This document shows positions 1-3,861 of a stretch of 5,864 nt of DNA, in pieces. The notes below the pieces were generated by a model. It did no database searches and was not told the origin of the DNA. It saw only the letters and a program-made list of their open reading frames with translations. Origin of the DNA: Bacteroidales bacterium (GTDB taxonomy: Bacteria > Bacteroidota > Bacteroidia > Bacteroidales > PUMT01). The stretch is from assembly GCA_007132365.1 (NCBI GenBank), contig SLOS01000424.1, positions 1 through 5,864 on the forward strand, given 5' to 3'. Position numbers and translations under genes: made by a program. The number at the start of each line of letters is the position of its first letter. The first letter of the stretch is position 1.

Positions 1-1
1 G

Positions 2-1051
2 GAAACTCCGGGAGCCTTAGCGGTTGCGGATAACCGGTACATTGTGGAGACCCCGCCGGTTCCTTATGCCCCGGATATGCCAGATTCTCCGCTGGTTTCC
101 GATATGCGGGAAGTGTCGGGGGCCATGACGGCTTCCGATGCCCGGGAAGTGTCGGGGATCATGCCGGCTTCCGATGCCCGGGAAGTGACGGGGACCACAT
201 TTTTCCCGCCTGCTTTAGAACTGCCACCCCTTTCCGCGATAAGCGGACTATATTCAAAGGGAGTCACCTCTTACATGGTAGCATCAGAACAGCTTGCCGC
301 CGAGGCAGATGCTTTTATTACGGCCCGTAACCTTGAAAGCCTGGGTGAAGCGGAAACGAGGAGGGACAGGACCTCGATAATGGAAGTAACTGCAGGATCA
401 ATGAAAACCTGGTCGCACCGTGAAATTGCAGGGGGTTTGGGTTATGCGGCCGGTGTTGGCGGGGACTGGCATGTTGGAAGGAGAATCAGCATACATGGTG
501 GTGGACTGCTTGTTTATAACCGGTTCAGCCTTGAGAATACCCTGGTTTCGGCAAAACATTATTCAGACCGGGATTTTGCGGCAACACCCGAAAGGGATAT
601 GAACCTGGGATACCATATATTACAATATCAGACTAGCGATACCGATGTTGAATTCACTGCCGTTGACATACCTGTCAACTTAAGGTTTACCGTTAAAGAG
701 ATGCCGGGAAGCCGTATCTTCCTGTCGGCCGGCTTTTCTTCCTTCCTTTACCTTCAGCAAAAATACACCAGCGAATCCACCGTACTGGCATCATATCACA
801 GAATGACCCCCCAGGGCCATTATGTGTCTGAGACGGCCTACGCAAGCCTGACTGCAGAGGGAGAGTTCAGTGCTTTCAGGCGGTTTGACCTTGCGCGTTT
901 CCTCAACTTCTCGGGCGGATATGTAATCAGGGGAAGAAACCAGTCCCTGATCATCGAACCCTTTCTGAAATATCCCCTTGGCGATGTCACAACCCTGAAC
1001 CTGAATATCGGCATGGCGGGGCTTTCCCTCAAATACCTTCCTGGTAACTGA
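2..1051 (+). CDS. Outer-membrane beta-barrel protein (PorT-like/porin family), 5'-truncated by window edge
   Basis: The frame is open from the first complete codon at base 2, so the GTG at 44 is probably internal and the true start lies left of the window; about 349 residues are visible, ending in TGA. The first ~75 visible residues are Pro/Asp/Ser-rich and low in complexity, including a 12-residue tandem repeat (SDAREVSG core), and look like a disordered linker. From about residue 140 on, alternating polar/hydrophobic strands appear (RISIHGGGLLVYNRF, VDIPVNLRF, RIFLSAGFSSFLYL, EPFLKYPLG, GMAGLSLKYLP), the pattern of the small outer-membrane beta-barrel domain widespread in Bacteroidota. In that phylum such domains often form the C-terminus of proteins with an N-terminal inner-membrane or anti-sigma-like part beside an ECF sigma gene; that part would lie outside the window, so this is inference. 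Substrate and function are unknown. It is followed by a 162-bp AT-rich spacer, so co-transcription with the next gene is not evident. Confidence 0.75.
   Translation, partial: ETPGALAVADNRYIVETPPVPYAPDMPDSPLVSDMREVSGAMTASDAREVSGIMPASDAREVTGTTFFPPALELPPLSAISGLYSKGVTSYMVASEQLAAEADAFITARNLESLGEAETRRDRTSIMEVTAGSMKTWSHREIAGGLGYAAGVGGDWHVGRRISIHGGGLLVYNRFSLENTLVSAKHYSDRDFAATPERDMNLGYHILQYQTSDTDVEFTAVDIPVNLRFTVKEMPGSRIFLSAGFSSFLYLQQKYTSESTVLASYHRMTPQGHYVSETAYASLTAEGEFSAFRRFDLARFLNFSGGYVIRGRNQSLIIEPFLKYPLGDVTTLNLNIGMAGLSLKYLPGN
98..199 (+). repeat. 36-bp in-frame tandem repeat, about 2.8 copies
   Basis: Copies begin at 98, 134 and 170, each starting tccgat. Copies two and three are nearly identical, while copy one differs at several positions. 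The unit encodes 12 residues (SDxREVSGxMxA), and the last copy degenerates after REVTGTT. The period is a multiple of three, so copy-number changes would keep the frame. It lies in the presumed disordered linker ahead of the beta-barrel domain. Confidence 0.9.
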
Positions 1052-1213
1052 AAATACTTCACAAGTCAGATAAATCAATAATTTCAAAGGGTCCTGTTTT
1101 ATATTTATCGGACACTTATAAAAATTTCACCTATTTAATTTTTATCTATCCAATTTTTCTCATATTATTATATAAAAATTCACTACCCGGGTTAATAATA
1201 ATTTTAAAACATC
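1052..1213. other. AT-rich intergenic spacer, probable promoter region of the oxidoreductase
   Basis: The 162-bp spacer is much richer in A/T than its flanks, with runs such as tattattatataaaaattc just upstream of the ATG at 1214. It should hold the promoter of the downstream gene. I could not place a convincing Bacteroidota -33 TTTG / -7 TAnnTTTG pair, nor a hairpin followed by a T-run for the upstream gene. An 8-bp palindrome (acccgggt, 1185-1192) sits 21 bp before the start codon and is too short to interpret. No purine-rich ribosome binding site precedes the ATG, which is usual in this phylum. Confidence 0.35.
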
Positions 1214-2554
1214 ATGAAAAGAAAATTAAAAAATTTAAGCCGACGGAAGTTTATTGGAAACATTTCCGCTATAAGTGTATTGGGTTCTATTGGAATAGGA
1301 GCAGTTGTATCATCCTGCAATAGAAGAGTAAAATATCAGGCACCTGTTTTTCCGGACGAGGCACCCGATGGTCCTGTATTGAAAGCGGGTCTTGTTGGAT
1401 GCGGGAGCCGGGGTACCGGTGCAGTGGTTAATTACCTGAATTCCGGCCCTAACCTTGAAATTACAGCTCTGGGTGATGTGTTTCAGCACAGGCTGGATAG
1501 TTGCAGGGAGGAGCTTAAGGAAAGGTTTGATGTTGATATTCCTGATGAAAAATGTTTTAAAGGATTCGATTCTTATCAGAAGGTTATTGACTCCGGGATT
1601 GATGTTGTATTATTGTGTGAACCACCACACTTCCGTCCCAGGAGTTTTGAATATGCTGTTCAGAAGCGAAAGCACATATTTGCCGAGAAACCTATGGGGG
1701 TCGACCCTGTTGGGGTACGCTCAATTATGGCATCAGGAAAAATGGCTGAATCAGCAGGTTTGAATGTTGTTGTCGGAACACAGAGGAGGCATCAGCGCGA
1801 TTATGTGAAAACTTTTGAAATGGTTAAAAATGGGATAATTGGCGATATCATATCAGCAAATGCCTACTGGAACCAGTCAACACTTTGGTTCACGAGAAGG
1901 CAGGAAGGCTGGTGTGACATGGAAGCGATGTTACATGACTGGTATAACTGGCACTGGCTTTCCGGGGATCATATTGTCGAGCAGCATATCCATAATATTG
2001 ATGTTGCAAATTGGTTCCTGGAGAAATATCCGGTTAAGGCTGTCGGATTCGGCGGACGGCACAGGAGACCTACCGGCAACCAGAATGACTTTTTCAGTGT
2101 TGATTTCAGTTATGATGACGGAAGGCATATGCACAGTATGTGCCGTCAGATTGATGGCTGTGCCAATAATGTTTCTGAATTGATTTTCGGAACAAAGGGC
2201 TATACTAATGCAAGGAACCAGATTTGGGACTATAAAGGGAACCTTATCTGGGAATATCAGTATCCGTTAGGTGAAGATGGCCAGCCCATGAACAGGGTTG
2301 CAATAAGCCCGTATGATCAGGAACATATTAACCTTGTTACGGCAATACGAACGGACAACTATATAAATGAAACTCAGAATATCTGCGAGGCGAATATGGT
2401 TGCCATAATGGGCCGGGTGTCAGCTTATACCGGCAGGGAAGTCAGTTGGGAAGAGATGATGAACTCAGACATGAGACTGGGTCCCACCACTTATGAAATG
2501 GGTCCTGTTGATGTACCCAGGGTTCCTCCCGTTCCCGGCACATCCCCGGCTTGA
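1214..2554 (+). CDS. Gfo/Idh/MocA family oxidoreductase, Tat-exported probable lipoprotein
   Basis: 446 residues, the usual length for exported members of this family. The N-terminus has a twin-arginine motif (SRRKFIG, residues 9-15), a hydrophobic stretch to about 32, and a lipobox-like VSSC with Cys35, so export by Tat in folded form and lipid anchoring are likely. The Rossmann NAD(P)-binding domain starts at about 56 with the GCGSRG fingerprint (62-67); the family EKP motif is at 158-160. The C-terminal domain contains the His-rich segment EQHIHNIDVANW (256-267), where the family's catalytic or substrate-binding His residues lie. It ends in a Pro-rich tail (VPRVPPVPG). Family members oxidise or reduce sugars and related alcohols using NAD(P), usually with tightly bound cofactor when exported; the substrate cannot be read from sequence. 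The ATG at 1214 is chosen because it directly precedes the charged n-region. The gene appears intact. GH109-type glycosidases share this fold and export signal and are an alternative. Confidence 0.9.
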   Translation: MKRKLKNLSRRKFIGNISAISVLGSIGIGAVVSSCNRRVKYQAPVFPDEAPDGPVLKAGLVGCGSRGTGAVVNYLNSGPNLEITALGDVFQHRLDSCREELKERFDVDIPDEKCFKGFDSYQKVIDSGIDVVLLCEPPHFRPRSFEYAVQKRKHIFAEKPMGVDPVGVRSIMASGKMAESAGLNVVVGTQRRHQRDYVKTFEMVKNGIIGDIISANAYWNQSTLWFTRRQEGWCDMEAMLHDWYNWHWLSGDHIVEQHIHNIDVANWFLEKYPVKAVGFGGRHRRPTGNQNDFFSVDFSYDDGRHMHSMCRQIDGCANNVSELIFGTKGYTNARNQIWDYKGNLIWEYQYPLGEDGQPMNRVAISPYDQEHINLVTAIRTDNYINETQNICEANMVAIMGRVSAYTGREVSWEEMMNSDMRLGPTTYEMGPVDVPRVPPVPGTSPA

Positions 2555-2626
2555 GGAGGAGGGTATAACTCGAAGGGAATTGGCGAAGCTGGGCGTGCGC
2601 ATGATGGTAACCAGACAGGCCGGGGC

Positions 2627-2940
2627 ACAAGACCCCGGGAGTCAGCTATATATGCAACAAATGAAGTGTGGCTGGCGGTTTTGGTTACCACCCTGGTGAT
2701 AGTAGCTGTGTTTTTTTCCTTAACTCTTCTTGGGGGAATGACTGGTGTGCTTTTTACCCAGTTAGGATGGATAGTTTCGATCGAGCTGGATATTCCTGGT
2801 GGAATTAGTGTCAGCATAGGAGGTGCATATGAAGATCAGATGGAAGCATTCCAGTATCTGGCTTTATTGCTGGTTTTAAGGTTGCTTTACTCAGAAAATG
2901 AGAGCCGGTATCAGGAAAAACCCGGATGGCTTTCTTTTCA
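2627..2940 (+). pseudogene. Remnant of an RND-type efflux pump (HAE1/AcrB-like) with large internal deletion
   Basis: The frame is open from 2555 to a stop after 2965 and reads as two pieces of an RND permease joined together. Piece one (about 2630-2776) has RPRESAIYATNEVWLAVL, followed by a hydrophobic segment and LLGGMTGVLFTQLGWIV. This matches the TM4 region of RND pumps; AcrB has FFGGSTGAIYRQFSITIV at the equivalent place. Piece two (about 2783-2920) has DIPGGISVSIGGAYEDQMEA followed by FQYLALLLVLRLL and ESRYQE. This matches the segment before and through TM8 (AcrB LPTGV..., general family PxGxxxxxGGxxExQxESF...QFES). In intact pumps these pieces lie more than 300 residues apart, so roughly 1 kb is missing at about 2777-2791, apparently in frame. 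There is no credible start, and a whole pump needs about 1,000 residues. Bases 2555-2626 show nothing I can assign: another frame there reads EEGITRRELA, which could be RND-like, but I cannot place it. Recognition rests on remembered family patterns, not on an alignment. Confidence 0.65.
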
Positions 2941-2948
2941 TCCAGTCC

Positions 2949-3256
2949 CCGCTGACCATAAATAAAAATGATCTCCGTCGTTTGTATTTTTATCATTCTC
3001 ATGCGAACCGGGTCATTATCGGCAGGATTTTTGAGATAACAAATGTAGCCGATGATGAGAATGTCAGACTGGATACTGCCGAAATATGAGAATTAATATA
3101 TGGAATACGACCGGGAGCAAGGGGCATGACGCAGGGAATGATGCAGATATATAATCTGGTTCATTTGAATGGACTACAGTTCCGGATAATCAAACGTGAT
3201 GTCTCACTTATGAACACCATGATATGGGTATGATGCGAAATTATAAGATAGAATGA
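2949..3256 (+). pseudogene. Decayed C-terminal part of a CotA/SufI-type multicopper oxidase
   Basis: Read in the frame of base 2949, the translation runs INKNDLRRLYFYHSHANRV, then IIGRIFEITNVADDENVRL, then DTAEI, stop (TGA 3087-3089), ELIYGIRPGARG, MMQIYNLVHLNGLQFRIIKR. This follows the last cupredoxin domain of CotA/SufI-like oxidases: INGRxF...V.L.TAEIWEL...HPVHLHGxQFxIxxR. The TGA sits where the conserved EIWE tryptophan (TGG) belongs. The type-2/type-3 copper ligand motif HPVHLHG reads NLVHLNG, each change explicable by one base (CAT to AAT, CCG to CTG, CAT to AAT). After about 3200 the homology continues in another frame as C-LTYEHHDMGMMRNYKIE and a stop at 3254-3256. That is the C-terminal HCHNLEHEDMGMMRNY motif with altered ligands. 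Between the two motifs only about 9 codons remain; the intact oxidase in this window has about 40, so a deletion with frameshift is inferred. The N-terminal two-thirds of the gene is absent. The product cannot be functional. Confidence 0.75.
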
Positions 3257-3281
3257 AATTATAACCAAAAAAAACAATGTT

Positions 3282-3503
3282 ATGCATGACTGGGGATTTC
3301 ATGGCTGGGGAATGTGGCTTGGCTGGATCATCGGGATTATTATCCTTATAGTAATAATCCTGGTTATAGTAAAAGCAGTGGGCCGGTCCGGCAACCGGAA
3401 TATGCCTGCCGGGAAATCGGCTCTAGACATTTTAAAGGAACGGTATGCCAGGGGAGAAATCGACAAGGAGGAATTCGATAAGCGCAAAAAGGATTTAATG
3501 TAA
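3282..3503 (+). CDS. Small membrane protein with C-terminal SHOCT domain
   Basis: 73 residues. The first 11 are rich in Trp, Gly, His and Met (MHDWGFHGWGM). One strongly hydrophobic transmembrane segment spans about 12-33, followed by a short basic linker. Residues 46-72 (SALDILKERYARGEIDKEEF then DKRKKDL) form a clear SHOCT domain, the short C-terminal helix-hairpin of the L..R.A.GEI..EEF...K..L type. The length and layout are typical of stand-alone SHOCT proteins, which are frequent beside copper and other heavy-metal resistance genes in Bacteroidota; their biochemical role is not established, with membrane tethering or oligomerisation proposed. The ATG at 3282 is used because it starts the compact N-terminus; an upstream poly-A tract (aaccaaaaaaaacaat) replaces a Shine-Dalgarno sequence. 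It starts 25 bp after the oxidase remnant ends, so it may once have been the last gene of that decayed operon. Its 3' end overlaps the convergent gene by 9 bp. Confidence 0.85.
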   Translation: MHDWGFHGWGMWLGWIIGIIILIVIILVIVKAVGRSGNRNMPAGKSALDILKERYARGEIDKEEFDKRKKDLM

Positions 3504-3755
3504 AAAATAAGCCTGCATCCTTCTTTCCCTCATCATTTTCATTCCATCGGGATGATCGGCCATGCGGTTCATAAACTCGCTGAAAAGCTTATTATCATTC
3601 AGAATCTGATTGAATGCCTGCTCCCTCTGTTCTTCATTCCTGAGCAGATCAATTTCCTGTATCCCGGTATACAAAGTTCCGGCAAATGCAGTTATAATAA
3701 TTATCAACAGACTGAAAATTATAACTGGTAATGTTTTAATTTGTGATGTCTTCAT
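3495..3755 (-). CDS. Small membrane-anchored Met-rich protein, putative copper-locus accessory protein
   Basis: 86 residues. A short basic start (MKTSQIKTLP) leads into a hydrophobic segment at about 9-29, so it is an inner-membrane anchor or an uncleaved signal; the remaining ~55 residues should be periplasmic and predicted helical. The tail carries QILNDNKLFSEFMNRMADHP (50-69) then DGMKMMRERRM, rich in Met with Asp, Glu and one His. I do not recognise a named family, but short anchored proteins with an ND..L..EFM..M..HP..M.MM pattern occur next to copper oxidase and copper efflux genes in Bacteroidota, so a copper-binding accessory role is plausible (inference). It lies 106 bp downstream of the multicopper oxidase on the same strand, so co-transcription is likely; I see no T-run terminator in that gap. 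GAAAG just before the ATG is at best a weak ribosome binding site. The reading frame could be questioned because of its size, but the anchor-plus-helix layout supports it. Confidence 0.7.
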   Translation of the reverse strand: MKTSQIKTLPVIIFSLLIIIITAFAGTLYTGIQEIDLLRNEEQREQAFNQILNDNKLFSEFMNRMADHPDGMKMMRERRMQAYFLH

Positions 3756-3861
3756 AGCTTTCGTATTTATCAGGTTAAAATTTAAAATCCCGCTTTTTTT
3801 GGCAAAATATTATTCAGACCTCTTTGGTTCTGGCTATGCCAGGTTAGATATTATAATCTCT

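Noticed and set aside
791..1087. Minus-strand open frames over the end of the beta-barrel gene and over its repeat (64-267).
   Set aside because: They are antisense to the supported coding frame and show no recognisable domain or start context.
2620..2638. Hairpin ccgggg-cacaaga-ccccgg as terminator of the Gfo gene.
   Set aside because: The 6-bp stem is perfect but no T-run follows, and it overlaps the start of the RND-like coding remnant, so it is probably incidental.
2666..2965. A stand-alone 99-residue membrane protein starting at GTG 2666.
   Set aside because: The translation joins two non-adjacent RND pump segments and the homologous frame extends upstream of the GTG, so it is a pump fragment and not a small gene.
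3087..3089. In-frame TGA possibly recoded as Trp or selenocysteine in the oxidase remnant.
   Set aside because: TGA is the normal stop of the first gene and of the Gfo gene here, Trp is encoded by TGG throughout, and the remnant also has lost copper ligands, a frameshift and a deletion, so decay is the better explanation.
3830..3842. Small inverted repeat ctggc-tat-gccag downstream of the oxidase gene.
   Set aside because: Only a 5-bp stem with a 3-base loop and no T-run on the minus strand; too weak for a terminator call.
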